Below, piece by piece: positions 1-11,240 of a DNA stretch of 64,000 nt; within the stretch, counting starts at the first letter, position 1; each line of letters begins with the position of its first letter. The position numbers were made by a program, and so were the translations under genes. The stretch spans positions 4,020,743 through 4,084,742 of the forward strand of contig RQOL01000374.1 in assembly GCA_013076295.1 (NCBI GenBank), in the 5' to 3' direction. The notes beneath the pieces were generated by a model that saw nothing but the letters and a program-made list of their open reading frames with translations, was not told the origin of the DNA and searched no databases. Source of the stretch: Sanderia malayensis. Its lineage: Eukaryota; Cnidaria; Scyphozoa; Semaeostomeae; Pelagiidae.

Positions 1-2963
1 AAACTATGCTGTGTTTCGTATTGGTATATATATATATTTATATACCAAGATAAGGGGTTCGCATTCTTCGCTCGCATGATAAGGGGTTATCAGGCGAGCG
101 AAGCGAGCCAAACTGTTGCAAGAGGAGTAGGCAGAGGCATGAGTGAAAGCGAATGCAGCGCACGAAGTGCGCCCTATCAATCAATGTTTCTTTATAATAG
201 ATAGACAGGCGAGCGCAGCGAGCTAACCCATTGTAAGTGGGGTTGAAAGGGGCATGAGCGAAGCGAATGCAGCGCACGAAGTGCGCCCTATCAGTCAATG
301 TTTCTTGATAATAGACAGACAGGCGAGCGCAGCGAGCTAACCCATTGTACGTGGGGTTGAAAGAGGCATGAGCGAAGCGAATGCAGCGCACGAAGTGCGC
401 CCTATCAGGCAGTGTTTCTTGATAATACTTAGACAGGCGAGCGCAGCGAGCTAACCCATTGTACGTGGGGCTGAAAGAGGCATGAGCGAAGCGAATGCAG
501 CGCACGAAGTGCGCCAACCATAGGCGAGCGCAGCGAGCTAACCCATTGTAGTGGGGTAGAAAGGGGCATGAGCGTTAGCGAATGCAGCGCACGAAGTGCG
601 CCCTATCAGTCAATGTTTCTTGATAATAGATAGACAGGCGAGCGCAGCGAGCTAACCCATTGTAAGTGGGATTGAAAGAGGCATGAGCGAAGCGAATGCA
701 GCGCACGAAGTGCGCCCTATCAGGCAGTGTTTCTTGATAATACATAGACAGGCGAGCGCAGTGAGCTATCCCATTGTACGTGGGGTTGAAAGAGGCATGA
801 GCGAAGCGAATGCAGCGCACGAAGTGCGCCCTATCAGGCAGTGTTTTTTGATAATACATAGACAGGCGAGCGCAGCGAGCTAACCCATTGTACGTGGGGT
901 TGAAAGAGGCATGAGCGAAGCGAATGCAGCGCACGAAGTGCGCCCTATCGGGCAGTGTTTCTTGATAATACTTAGACAGGCGAGCGCAGCGAGCTAACCC
1001 ATTGTACGTGGGGCTGAAAGAGGCATGAGCGAAGCGAATGCAGCGCACGAAGTGCGCCAACCATAGGCGAGCGCAGCGAGCTAACCCATTGTAGTGGGGT
1101 AGAAAGGGGCATGAGCGTTAGCGAATGCAGCGCACGAAGTGCGCCCTATCACACAATGTTTCTTGATAAAAGATAGACAGGCGGGCGCAGCGAGCTAACC
1201 CATTGTACGTGGGGTTGAAAGAGGCATGAGCAAAGCAAATGCAGCGCACGAAGTGCGCCCTATCAGGCAGTGTTTCTTGATAATAGACAGACAGGCGAGC
1301 GCAGCGAGCTAACCCATTGTACGTGGGGTTGAAAGAGGCATGAGCGAAGCGAATGCAGCGCACGAAGTGCGCCAACCATAGGCGAGCGCAGCGAGCTAAC
1401 CCATTGTAGTGGGGTAGAAAGGGGCATGAGCGTTAGCGAATGCAGCGCACGAAGTGCGCCCTATCAGTCAATGTTTCTTGATAATAGATAGACAGGCGAG
1501 CGCAGCGAGCTAACCCATTGTAAGTGGGATTGAAAGAGGCATGAGCGAAGCGAATGCAGCGCACGAAGTGCGCCCTATCAGGCAGTGTTTCTTGATAATA
1601 CATAGACAGGCGAGCGCAGTGAGCTATCCCATTGTACGTGGGGTTGAAAGAGGCATGAGCGAAGCGAATGCAGCGCACGAAGTGCGCCCTATCAGGCAGT
1701 GTTTTTTGATAATACATAGACAGGCGAGCGCAGCGAGCTAACCCATTGTACGTGGGGTTGAAAGAGGCATGAGCGAAGCGAATGCAGCGCACGAAGTGCG
1801 CCCTATCGGGCAGTGTTTCTTGATAATACTTAGACAGGCGAGCGCAGCGAGCTAACCCATTGTACGTGGGGCTGAAAGAGGCATGAGCGAAGCGAATGCA
1901 GCGCACGAAGTGCGCCAACCATGGGCGAGCGCAGCGAGCTAACCCATTGTAGTGGGGTAGAAAGGGGCATGAGCGTTAGCGAATGCAGCGCACGAAGTGC
2001 GCCCTATCACGCAATGTTTCTTGATAAAAGATAGACAGGCGGGCGCAGCGAGCTAACCCATTGTACGTGGGGTTGAAAGAGGCATGAGCAAAGCAAATGC
2101 AGCGCACGAAGTGCGCCCTATCAGGCAGTGTTTCTTGATAATACATAGACAGGCGAGCGCAGCGAGCTAACCCATTGTACGTGGGGCTGAAAGAGGCATG
2201 AGCGAAGCGAATGCAGCGCACGAAGTGCGCCCTATCAGTCAATGTTTCTTGATAAAAGATAGACAGGCGAGCGCAGCGAGCTAACCCATTGTACGTGGGG
2301 TTGAAAGAGGCATGAGCGAAGCGAATGCAGCGCACGAAGTGCGCCCTATCAGTCAATGTTTCTTGATAATAGATAGACAGGCGAGCGCAGCGAGCTAACC
2401 CATTGTAAGTGGGGCTAAAAGGGGCATGAGCGTTAGCGAGTGCAGCGCAAGAAGTGCGCCAACCATAGGCGAGCGCAGCGAGCTAACCCATTGCAGTGGG
2501 GTAGAAAGGGGCATGAGCGTCAGCGAATGCAGCGCACGAAGTGCGCCAACCATAGGCGAGCGCAGCGAGCTAACCCATTGTAAGTGGGGCTAAAAGGGGC
2601 ATGAGCGTTAGCGAGTGCAGCGCAAGAAGTGCGCCAACCATAGGCGAGCGCAGCGAGCTAACCCATTGTAGTGGGGTAGAAAGGGGCATGAGCGTCAGCG
2701 AATGCAGCGCACGAAGTGCGCCAACCATAGGCGAGCGCAGCGAGCTAACCCATTGTAAGTGGGGTTGAAAGGGGCATGAGCGTTAGCGAATGCAGCGCAC
2801 GAAGTGCGCCAACCATAGGCGAGCGCAGCGAGCTAACCCATTGTAGTGGGGTAGAAAGGGGCATGAGCGTGAGCGAATGCAGCGCACGAAGTGCGCCAAC
2901 CAGATTAAGCCTTTTTTACTTGACGGGCTGGGGCGAACGAGCGAAGCGAGTGATGACCCCTAG
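1..2963 (+). mobile_element. 3' part of a non-autonomous Helitron-like element with expanded minisatellite core
   Basis: The stretch is a tandem array of 27 units. Each carries the perfect palindrome GCGCACGAAGTGCGC (or a one-base variant), starting at 158, 272, 386, 500, 587 and so on to 2882. Spacing alternates between about 114 bp (unit with CTATCAGGCAGTGTTTCTTGA) and about 87 bp (unit with AACCATAG instead). The array is preceded by GATAAGGGGTTATCAGGCGAGCG, as in copies near 18.85 and 50.75 kb. It ends with ACTTGACGGGCTGGGGCGAA.. then GATGACCCCTAG at 2963, followed by T. The same 3' end is found at 14204 and 28387 and inverted at 17941. The CTAG|T end with GGGG/CCCC pairing just upstream fits a Helitron 3' terminus. 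The 5' end lies outside the window. The long open frames through the array are a by-product of repeat lengths divisible by three. Confidence 0.5.
500..2215 (+). repeat. 858-bp higher-order repeat, two adjacent copies
   Basis: Inside the minisatellite array the spacing pattern 87,114,114,114,114,87,114,114 (sum 858 bp) occurs twice in a row, at 500-1357 and 1358-2215. Variant bases are shared position by position. For example, the unit with AGTGAGCTATCCC recurs exactly 858 bp later, and so does the unit with GCAAAGCAAATGC. The second copy differs at only a few sites. This is a block duplication of eight units, not independent drift of single units. Confidence 0.5.
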
Positions 2964-3392
2964 TATATTCATATTCCTCTAGTTTGGAGAGCAATCTGCC
3001 AATTTTGCCTCAAGTGTTCTGTTGTTTTCAAAGATGAGTTAAAGGATTATGATCCGAGTTGAGAATAAACTATCTGAGTTGAGAATAAACTATCCAGCTT
3101 ATAGGTTGGATACCAATGGTATCCAACCTATATGCTGGATAGTTACCAATGGTATCTTACATCCTGTTGCTTATTTCTCCAACACATTACAAAATGCTCA
3201 ATGAAACTCATCAGCTACAGACAAAGAGGCTTATGCCTTGCTTACTGCAGTTCGTCATTGGCATGTGTATCTCGCAGGCAACCAGTTTATTCTCAACTCG
3301 GATCATAATCCTTTAACTCATCTTTGAAAACAACAGAACACTTGAGGCAAAATTGGCAGATGGCTCTCCGAACTAGAGGAATATGAATATAC
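2964..3392. repeat. Long inverted repeat (foldback) made from Ty3/gypsy pol sequence
   Basis: The left arm (2964-3071) is the reverse complement of the right arm (3284-3392), with only a few mismatches over about 108 bp. The left arm starts at the first base after the Helitron-like 3' end. The right arm is the in-place coding sequence of a retrotransposon RNase H region, so the left arm is an inverted partial copy of it. A second, smaller palindrome lies in the loop at 3101-3131 (ATAGGTTGGATACC and its complement around AAT). Confidence 0.5.
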
Positions 3393-3845
3393 GATCCAAT
3401 ATATTCCGGGCAAGGAAAACGTAAAAGCGGATGCTTTATCCCGAAATGCTACAGCTTCGAAAATTCAGCTGCTATCAGAATTCGAGCATAAAATATATGC
3501 TTTATTTTCAGACAGTGCTCACTTTCTAAATCAACTTAAAGAGGAGCAGTCTCGCGATCCATTGATCACAGATGCAAAGAAACACATGCCTGATAATATT
3601 CCTATCCCGAAAGGTCACCTAAAGAGATTTCAAAATCAACTAAGATTCAATGACGACATATTAACTAAATCAGGTCAACCAATAATCCCTCCATGACTGA
3701 GAAAGTCTGTAGTTAGCGAGTACCACAACTTTGCACACTTTGGCGTTGATAAGATTTATGCAACGTTGAAAGAGAGATTTTATTGGCCGAACATGTACAG
3801 TCACAATTTGGTCACAAATTCATTGAGGACACTTCAAAACATACC
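3160..3845 (+). pseudogene. Ty3/gypsy RNase H and integrase zinc-finger remnant
   Basis: Frame-by-frame translation gives a typical Ty3/gypsy RNase H tail: HPVAYFS, then DKEAYALLTAVRHW, SDHNPLTHL and YIPGKENVKADALSR. An integrase N-terminal region follows, with the HHCC-type start EYHNFAHFGVDKIYAT and ERFYWPNM. Several stops break the frame (for example after NAQ, after LTHL and before LRKSV). Reverse transcriptase upstream and the DDE integrase core downstream are missing. Such a protein would copy and integrate the element, but this fragment cannot. It is truncated on the left by the Helitron-like insertion and the foldback. About 200 bases to the right (3846-4057) show nothing recognisable. 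Confidence 0.5.
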
Positions 3846-4057
3846 ATCAATGTAAATGTTGTACATAAAGGAATGTTTGTCATTTTTTGTTGATCAGCAC
3901 AATATTTTACTCTATCCTGGCATTTACTAAAAAGGGCATGGACCCAAACAATATTGTTGTACACTTAAAAACTGTACAAAAATATTGTATGTATGCCACA
4001 GATTGGTTTTGTATGTATGCTCCAGACTTAATCTCGTTTCTTTATATTTTAACAACA

Positions 4058-5598
4058 GACATTCCATGGAATTGCATATGAAAATGAAAATGATGCAGAC
4101 GGAATATTGAAGGTGCTGCAGGAGCTCCATAAGCTTGCTCCTCATGCTGGGGATGACAAGAAGAGGATTTATAGTGAACAAGGGAGTGTTGGTGATCAGT
4201 TATTCGTAGAAAGAGGTGTCAATTGCCCTCTTCAAATTTCTAATGGATACACCCCAGAAGAAAGACTCGAGAGACTCCACTTTGAGGCAGGGGACTTTCA
4301 AGCAGGAATGAAATTTCTGCAAGTAAGCATTGTTTCAATTTGAGTATGAGTATATTCAACAGTAATATGAGTGAAGGTGTACAGGTTTTTTTAATACAAG
4401 AACAACTTCTACAAGAAACACCAGGCTGAAATTTGGGTCACAATTTTTTGCTATCAAAACTATTAGAGAAACACAACAAGACAAGTTCACCAGCATAAAA
4501 TCCTAACCTGAAATACATTACTCTTATAAGAAAAAAACATTTACTTGTTAACTAATAGTGTTGAGGCCTGGTATGAGCAAGAATTTAATAAACTTTTATT
4601 CTTTATTTTAGCTTGCATTTGACAATTTCTAGTCTGGAGGTTCAAGTTGTGGCCCTTGTACAATGTTTAGCGATGCAGCTCTTATAAACAGAAGAAATGT
4701 TGGTGGAGATGTGAAACCACGAGTGAGTGCCTCAAAGGACTTCTTTCTGATGGAAGTAGAAAATAGTCGCAGCAGCTCTGGGAGGACTGAACTTGGATAA
4801 CATTGATGGAGAACTATCACTCGACAAAATTCCCAAAGAGCTGCATTCTAGCACAAAACAAGAAAAAAGAAGATTCCTGTACTCCCTGGCTGCGAAGGTT
4901 GTTGACAAGTACGTATTGCATCAAGATCAGGTCAAGAAAACACTCAGAAAAGTGAAAGAAGTAGCTGCAGATGCCGAATCTAAGACATGATCATGAGGCT
5001 AGCCATCAAGTCAGTGGTGCTCTGTGCATTGTGAAGCAGACAGAGCAACAGCAAGATGACCTGTACAACTACCAAATGTCCTTGCTTGATTTGGGGATGA
5101 ATCTCTTCAACTTTTTTGATGCAGTCAGTATGGGAGATGGAGAGGGTAATCCGCTGCTGGAAGTTCGTGCTATAACACTTGAAAGAAGATGGTGGACACA
5201 GCAAGAAGTATGCTTCGGAAGGATTTTACTTAACTTCCTAATGCAATGTCATTCTCTCAGAGCGTGGGGCATTGCATTGCACATGGAATCGCTTTTCCAA
5301 AACTAGACAAGGACTCGGAGGAAACATCCCCCTTGACCTTGCTATGGAACATTACAATAAGATGATAAAGAGTGTGCTTCGCCAGCTGGGCCCAAATGTT
5401 GACAACAAAGATGCAGTTGATAGATATTGCAAAGTCTTGGCTGTAAACAAAAAGCTGATAGATATGTGGGATAAAAATTCGCAGAACTACAGGCCTTCTG
5501 GGAAACACAAGTACAGATCCAGTCAGAAAGATCAGAAAAAATTGTCAGTAGGCGTATGGAAAATAAAGCGATGCAAAAACGCCCTGGAAGGTCTTTAA
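4058..5598 (+). pseudogene. DUF6589-family protein, broken
   Basis: A first exon opens after an AACAACAG acceptor near 4058 and ends at 4322 with a GTAAGC donor. It reads FHGIAYENENDADGILKVL, GDQLFVERGVN and YTPEERLERLHFEAGDFQAG. A second exon starts at 4612 after TTTATTTTAG and continues in phase as LAFDNF. An in-frame TAG follows at 4630-4632, then CTMFSDAALINRRNVGGDV and KDFFLMEVE. At least three frame shifts follow (near 4790, 4980 and 5150-5270). The end reads CTWNRFSKTRQGLGGNIPLD, then NIPLDLAMEHYNKMIKSVL and LGPNVDNKDAVDRYCK. These are landmarks I know from the DUF6589 family, which is multi-copy in cnidarians and of unknown biochemical function. The gene converges tail to tail on the RecQ-like gene 300 bp away. 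Family call fairly sure; function unknown. Confidence 0.5.
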
Positions 5599-5900
5599 AG
5601 TTCTTGAAGAACTGTAAATCAACTATCATTGCTAATATGGACATTCAGGTACTCTATAAATGGATCGAAACCATAAAAAGCTAGTCCTTCAACAGAAGAC
5701 AGCTCACTAGATTGTTTAGATAAGACTTGGGTAGAAAATAAATTGTTTTTGGAATGTCCAAAAATGGATTTTTTGGCATAGAACTAGAACTACACTATTT
5801 CACTATTTCCAAATCCTGTGAATATTGTCACTGATTTTTATAAACAACGTTAGATACTATGGGTGCAACCAATGCACTGGCATCACCCTGATCTCTACTG

Positions 5901-8855
5901 TCATCTACTGTCACTAATCGGCTCCATTCCACCATTAATATCAATCCAGTCTGAATTAAGGCTTTCTTCTAAATCCTCATAAAGCTTTATGCTGCCTGTG
6001 TCACAGTCAACATTGTCAAAAACATACTATACCACTATACATAATATTATAAGCATGGACATCTCTCCAAGTTTCCACATATTTTTTCACCTCAGCAATT
6101 GTGAATATCCTGTCACTGTTTTCCAGTGCTTGATTTATTTGAGCTTTACAAAACTCATAAAAAATGTTTGGGTAAGAAACAGGGGTGTACTCTTCAACGT
6201 CATTTGGCAGCAGAGTTTCCATGCATGAATCCATCTTATGTTTCAGCTAATTTTTCTGAGCTTTCGTTATTCTACGGGTATTTAAATGATCTGAGTGACC
6301 ATGGTCTTCAATTGACAAAAACTGAAAATCAAAGGCACATGCTCCACATTCACAATCCTGAGCACAATTATCACAGCAAGAACACCCTGAGTTGCTACGT
6401 GGGAAACAACTTCTGTAGGAAATACAGAGCTGACTTCCTTACGCCTGCATCTAGTGACATAACATAATTTTTCATATCATCTCCACTGCGGTTCATTAGC
6501 AGCCCATTGTGCAGCAAATAACATGTGCTAGCCTGACCAGATCTACCTGCTCGACCACATTCTTGCAGATAGGACTCCAAGCAAGTTGATCCCCCAAAAT
6601 GGACAATCGTTGAAATGTACTGACAGTCAATGCCCATACCAAAAGCAATTGTACAAATAACAATGCGAATATGGCCATTCTCAGATGTGAGCTGTGACAT
6701 TATATGTTGCTTCACTGAATCAGGAGTGCCTGCATCAAACTTTTCTACTAAACAATGTCTGGCATTCCGCTCTCTATTCAAATACATATCATCTCCCAGT
6801 GCATATGATATCGCATTATAGATAAGACTGCATTGTTCCTGCGTTGTGCAGTATATCAAAGTTCCTTTACACTGTTTTCCCATATTTTGAGCCTCTTTAA
6901 ATACACACTGAAAAATGTCAAAAAGACTCATTTCAGTGGTAACATGGGATGCAACAAAGCAAATGTTATCTTTTGTTAGGTTCTTTTCAAACACAGCTGT
7001 TTTCCTGGGCTCAATCTGCAAAATTCAAAGATTTTTTTGTCTTCGTTGCAGTAGCAGTAAAGACTGCCATTCTTGGATGATTCAACAGAGATTTCATTTT
7101 GACCAAATTCCCGTGCCGTTTACGAAACGGGGTTGCGTTTCTTTGATCAGCAGTTCCCCTTAAATATTGAGCAAGCAGATTACTTACAGAAAAAGACTTA
7201 CATATCACACCTAATAAATTGTAAAGTGCTGGCCATATTTTAAATGCTTTAGTAAGCCCTCAGAGGGCTTATTTGCGTTTTGAGGTTCTCACAGGGGACT
7301 TTTAAAGAAGGCCTGGAGAAGAAATTCTTCACTCTCAAGCATATAAAATTAGAAATTGGCAATATTACGATGAAATAAATCCATGATCTATCTTTGAATC
7401 ATTGCATTTTACCCTGTAGTCTCCCTTTATATGGGAATACGGGGCTTAATGGAGAGGGGGGCTTTACTAAGTAGGAATCCAATCCAGCCAGGAAAACAAC
7501 AAAACTTTTTTGTAAGGGCAAAATAAGTTTGATGTAAGGATAGAATCAGTTGGCAAATTAATTCAAGGGCCAGCCTCTATCATTCTTTTATCATAAACAA
7601 AAAAGGAGACTTTCTCATCAATCAAAACAGTTTCTCTACCCCAGTATGGAAAGAAGATGATCAAAACTAGAATTATTCAAAAATTATCAAAAATTTTCTG
7701 CAAAGTTTTGAAACTTTCCATACTGGTCTCTGCCCTGCCCCACAGAGCACAAATGTTTCTATGCCATATTCTTAGTTTCTTGTAGTAGAAATATTTATAA
7801 TTATTTATACATACCAATGAACAACACAATGTGCTTCGTCAACAACAATTATTTCACAATTTCCTGGTAATGAGGTGTCAGCAGATCGTCTCAGAGCAGG
7901 TCGTCATCATTCCCTTTTGTAGAACAGATACATTTAAATACTCATTTGTTCCAGCAGGAGCAAAAATATGGAACTGCTTAACACCAGATATAAGAGCCTT
8001 AGGTTCAGTAGATGCCCTAAAACTACAACTAGAAAAGAAAACAATTGCAAATTAATAGACACTAGTTGCAAATTGATAGACATTTCATTAAGTTAACCTT
8101 GTTGCTTCAAAACTTTTGTTTATTTATTTAGTTATTTATTTATTTATCTTATTTATTTATCTATCTCATTTATTTATATATCTTATTTATTTACCTATCT
8201 TATTTATTTTTTATTTTTTATATTAACAAACACTGTACGTAATGCCAATAACTTGGTTCTGTACATTATTGATTAGATAGAGATAGATAGATAGCAGGAG
8301 GTTTCTCCAGCGTTCTGATGCAAGGATTTCAGGAGAGGCAAACACAAGGGAATATTCACCATCTTTGATTAATTTTAAAATTTCTTCATCCTGCCCATCA
8401 TAGATTGCTTGGGCAGTCATCGCAGTCTGTTTCAGTTTTTCCACCTGGTCAAGCATCAGTGCCTTAAGTGGTGAGATAACTAGGGCTATCGTTGTTATGA
8501 TGACTTTATTTCTCAGTACATATATCAGCCACCTTTTTTTTTTAATTCATTTTAATCGATAGTATTATGATAATAATAACTTATCATATTATTTCACAAT
8601 GAGGTGTCACTGTCACTGTCACTGTGACCACATTTCTCAGTACATCCGCGATTAAAGGCAGGCACTGGTATACCAACGACTTTCCATACCCCATTGGGGC
8701 ACTAAAAAAATATCTTTTCCAGAAAAAAACTTTTGTACTGCTCTCAGCTGATCCGGTAGTAAACTCTCGATGTCAAAGAATGAATATGTCATCTTGATCG
8801 CCAGGTCAAATTCGGTTGAATCGAGATTCGGGAAACATAACCTGCTTTCCGCCAT
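5901..8855 (-). pseudogene. RecQ-like DNA helicase of a repeated family, broken
   Basis: Reading right to left, exon 1 (8855 to about 8650) has motif 0 (LLPDQLRAVQKFFSGKDIF) and the Walker A box PMGYGKS near 8690, one base out of frame with its start. Next come MLDQVEKLKQ and YSLVFASPE (8456-8270). IIVVDEAHCVVHW lies near 7830, followed by a GTATGT donor. AVFTATATK (motif III) is near 7040. A long C-terminal block (7021-6395) holds IRIVICTIAFGMGIDCQ and LQECGRAGRSG. A Cys-rich tail, CSCCDNCAQDCECGAC, is reached by a frame shift near 6400. The frame runs on to about 5901 through one TAG (6247-6249) and a shift near 6018. A working protein would unwind DNA using ATP. The exon 1 start sits exactly at the edge of a Helitron-like insertion. 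The intron between 8240 and 7870 holds a (TTTA)n run, and 7210-7810 shows nothing else coding. Confidence 0.5.
8111..8230. repeat. (TTTA)n / (TATC)n microsatellite
   Basis: A run of TTTATTTA with interspersed TATC units lies in an intron of the RecQ-like pseudogene. It is simple sequence with no further role visible. Confidence 0.5.
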
Positions 8856-10043
8856 CTAATATATATATTCTGTGGAGGTCACGTGATGACGCACTTTCTT
8901 GCCAAAAACAATATATTCGACCCGAAACAATGGGCCGAAACGGCGAATCGGTGATCAATAAGGCTTTTTTGAATGGGGGCGCACAAGGTCGGCACTTGCA
9001 TGGAAGCGCTCCGTTTCTGGAGTACGCAAAAGTTATCTATTTTTCGAAGCCTATTTTAAAAGAATTTTTGAGTTATTCCATTAATTATTCTGCTAAACGT
9101 TATTCTGTTAAAATCTTTTTAATTATCATGAAAAAACTACGGTTTATGCTGGCGAAACTTCCAAATTCGTGTCCCGAACTCCATTTTCGAACAGAGTGTT
9201 CGCTCTTCACGTGACCCGTTTTGCCTTTTCGTGCAATTTGAGTGGCTCTTTTCGCGCGACCCAGGTGGTTGTCGATCAAATTTCGTTTTTTGTCCTCGGC
9301 TTGCAGGCGACCCATGCGAATTTTCGGCCGTTTTTCGTTATTCGCCCTCGGTTGCAGCAGGTACTTTTGGAGAAGACGCGTGTTTTTGTTTTGCACACAA
9401 AAAAGGGGCCTTTCAAAGTGTTTTACGGGCTGAATTTTCTTTTTAAAGAGCTGCTAATTGTTTCAAAGACCCTGGAGAGTTGCAGGAAACAATTGGGAAC
9501 ACAGGTGATAGCTTTGTTTAGTATTTTGAGTTGAAATAGTTGTATTTTTTATAGTAGGCGTTGCTTCAGCATGCTTGCAACGCTTAGGCCCAATGAAAAC
9601 AAAGTCAAAGTTATGAATTTTTCAGGCGCTATTTGCACGATTTTTCTAATTGAAACTTTGGACATGTGTTTGTATGCTTTCATAGTAGCTATGTATGTTT
9701 TTATAGCAGGTATAGTATGTTTGTATGGTAGGTATAGTATGTTGGTATAGTATGTAGGTATAGTATGATTTTATAGTAGGTATAGTAGGTATAGTATGTT
9801 TGTACGGTAGGTATAGTATGTAGGTATAGTATGATTTTATAGTAGGTATGGTATGTTTGCATAGTAGGTATAGTATGTTGGTATAGTATGTAGGTATAGT
9901 ATGCAGGTATAGTATGATTTTATAGTAGGTATAGTATGTTTGTATAGTATGTAGGTATAGTATGCAGGTATAGTGTGCAGATATAGTATGATTTTATAGT
10001 AGGTACTAAGAAGGCTGGCGCACTTCGCGCGCCACCTCCCTAG
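8855..10043 (+). mobile_element. Non-autonomous Helitron-like element, copy 1 (complete ends)
   Basis: The 5' end TCTAATATATATATTCTG starts at 8855 after an A. It is followed by the family block CACGTGATGACGC and CAAAAACAATATATTCGACC. The body shares text with copies at 14.2, 16.6, 19.5, 49.7, 50.8 and 52.6 kb, such as TTTTTGAGTTATTCCATTAAT and TTTGGAGAAGACGCGTGTTT. The GTATAG minisatellite fills about 9670-10010. The copy ends GCGCACTTCGCGCGCCACCTCCCTAG at 10043, followed by T. Open frames in it (for example 9169-9534) are not genes. The copy codes for nothing and would depend on a Helitron Rep/helicase from elsewhere. Confidence 0.5.
9670..10010. repeat. GTATAGTATGTAG-type minisatellite
   Basis: Degenerate tandem units built from GGTATAGTATGTTTGTAT and TATGATTTTATAGTAGGTAT. 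The same sequence class appears at 13345-14095, 27717-28286 and, inverted, 49590-49740 and 51310-51925. It always sits just before the GC-rich core in the orientation of the host Helitron-like element. Confidence 0.5.
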
Positions 10044-10046
10044 TGT

Positions 10047-10655
10047 GTTGGCCTTCGATGTGAGTGGAACAACGATCTTCAAAAAAAGTGGGGTGGGTTT
10101 CTATTGTTTTGGCCTTCGATCTGAGTGGGAAAGCAATCTTCAACAACAGTGGGGTGGGTTTCAATTGTTTTGGCCTTCGATCTGAGTGGGAAAGCAATCT
10201 TCAATAAAAGTGGGGTGGGTTTCAATTGTTTTGGCCTTCGATCTGAGTGGGAAGACAATCTTCAACAAAAGTGGCGTGAGCCTCTGTTGTTTTGGCCTTC
10301 CATCTGAGTGGGAAAGCAATCTTCAACAAAAGTGGGCTGGGTTTCTATTGTTTTGGCCTTCGATCTGAGTGGGAAAACAATCTTCAACAAAAGCGGGGTG
10401 GGTTTCTGTTGTTTTGGCCCACGATCTGAGCGGGAAAGCAATCTTCGACAAAAATTTGGGTTGGTTTCAGTTGCTTTGGCACTCGACCTGAGTGGGATAG
10501 CGATTTTCAACAAAAGTGGGGTGGGCTTCTGTTGTTTTGGCTTTGGATCTGAGTTGAATAGCAATCTTAAACAAAAGTGGGGTGGGTTTTTTATTGTTAT
10601 TGCCTTCGATCTGAGTGGAACAGTGATGTTGAACAAAAGTGGGATGGACACACAA
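10047..10655 (+). repeat. 61-bp minisatellite, about ten units
   Basis: The repeated unit is TTTTGGCCTTCGATCTGAGT, then GGGAAAGCAATCTTCAACAA, then AAGTGGGGTGGGTTTCTATTG, in all 61 bp. Successive units differ by a few bases and one unit is diverged near 10450-10490. A period of 61 shifts the reading frame each unit, so the overlapping open frames on both strands here (10125-10874, 10262-10807) are by-products. The array begins directly after the CTAG|T end of the Helitron-like copy. Confidence 0.5.
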
Positions 10656-10679
10656 AGTAATATACTTTCAGTTGAAATT

Positions 10680-11240
10680 ATGCAAGTTTTAATAGTTCCA
10701 TCCTTTCCCCTAACACACGGTCCATGGAACCCCCGAGCCCCTGTTTCCATTCCAGGTTGTTCCAGGTCCATATTTTCCCGTGATCCAGCATTTTCCAAAT
10801 CCAACATTTTATTCAGCGTGGCAAAGACACCTCAACTCAAAACCCACGCAGAGAATAAGCTCTGTGAACAATAGATCAGGTTTGCGAGTAATAACAGAAA
10901 ACCATTGCCAATGAATTGATCCACTGGAATCGAGAGTTTGATTAAAGAATAAACAATTTAAAAAATACAGATCAAATCCCTCCCGAGCACATGGTGCATG
11001 TAATCCCGAGCCCCGATTGCCATTCCAAGTTGTTCCGGGCCCATGTTTTCCCCATGCACAATTTTCAGCAGCTATTTTAGCCAGTGTGACAGAAACGCCT
11101 CAACTCGAACCCCATGCAGAGAAACTTTGTGAACAACAAAGGATCAGATTTGTGAGTACATAATATGAGAAAGCAGTTTCGGACTGAATTTATCAATTTC
11201 ATTCGAGATTTCGATTAAAGAATTCAAAAATTTAATACAC
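10680..11240 (+). repeat. Diverged tandem duplication, period about 279 bp
   Basis: Two adjacent copies share landmarks in the same order: CCCGAGCCCC, TTCCATTCCAGGTTGTTCC (or TGCCATTCCAAGTTGTTCC), CCTCAACTC, CGCAGAGAA, GTGAACAA, GATCAG and GATTAAAGAAT. The spacing between first landmarks is about 279 bp. No coding content is recognisable. Confidence 0.5.

Noticed and set aside
38..2356. Long minus-strand open frames with repeated AHFVRCIRFAHASFNPTYNG-type protein
   Set aside because: The 114-bp and 87-bp repeat units are divisible by three, so one open unit keeps the whole array open. Single-unit copies elsewhere are not coding, and the frame is lost in units of 88 or 115 bp.
1..2963. CRISPR-like regular array
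   Set aside because: Units are repeated over their whole length, with no unique spacers, and the surrounding genes are animal transposable elements.
9100..9534. Overlapping frames on both strands in the Helitron-like body
   Set aside because: Homologous stretches in other copies carry stops and indels in all frames, with no bias toward silent changes.
10125..10874. Repetitive frames across the 61-bp array
   Set aside because: The period is not a multiple of three and all frames read similar text. No protein family is visible.
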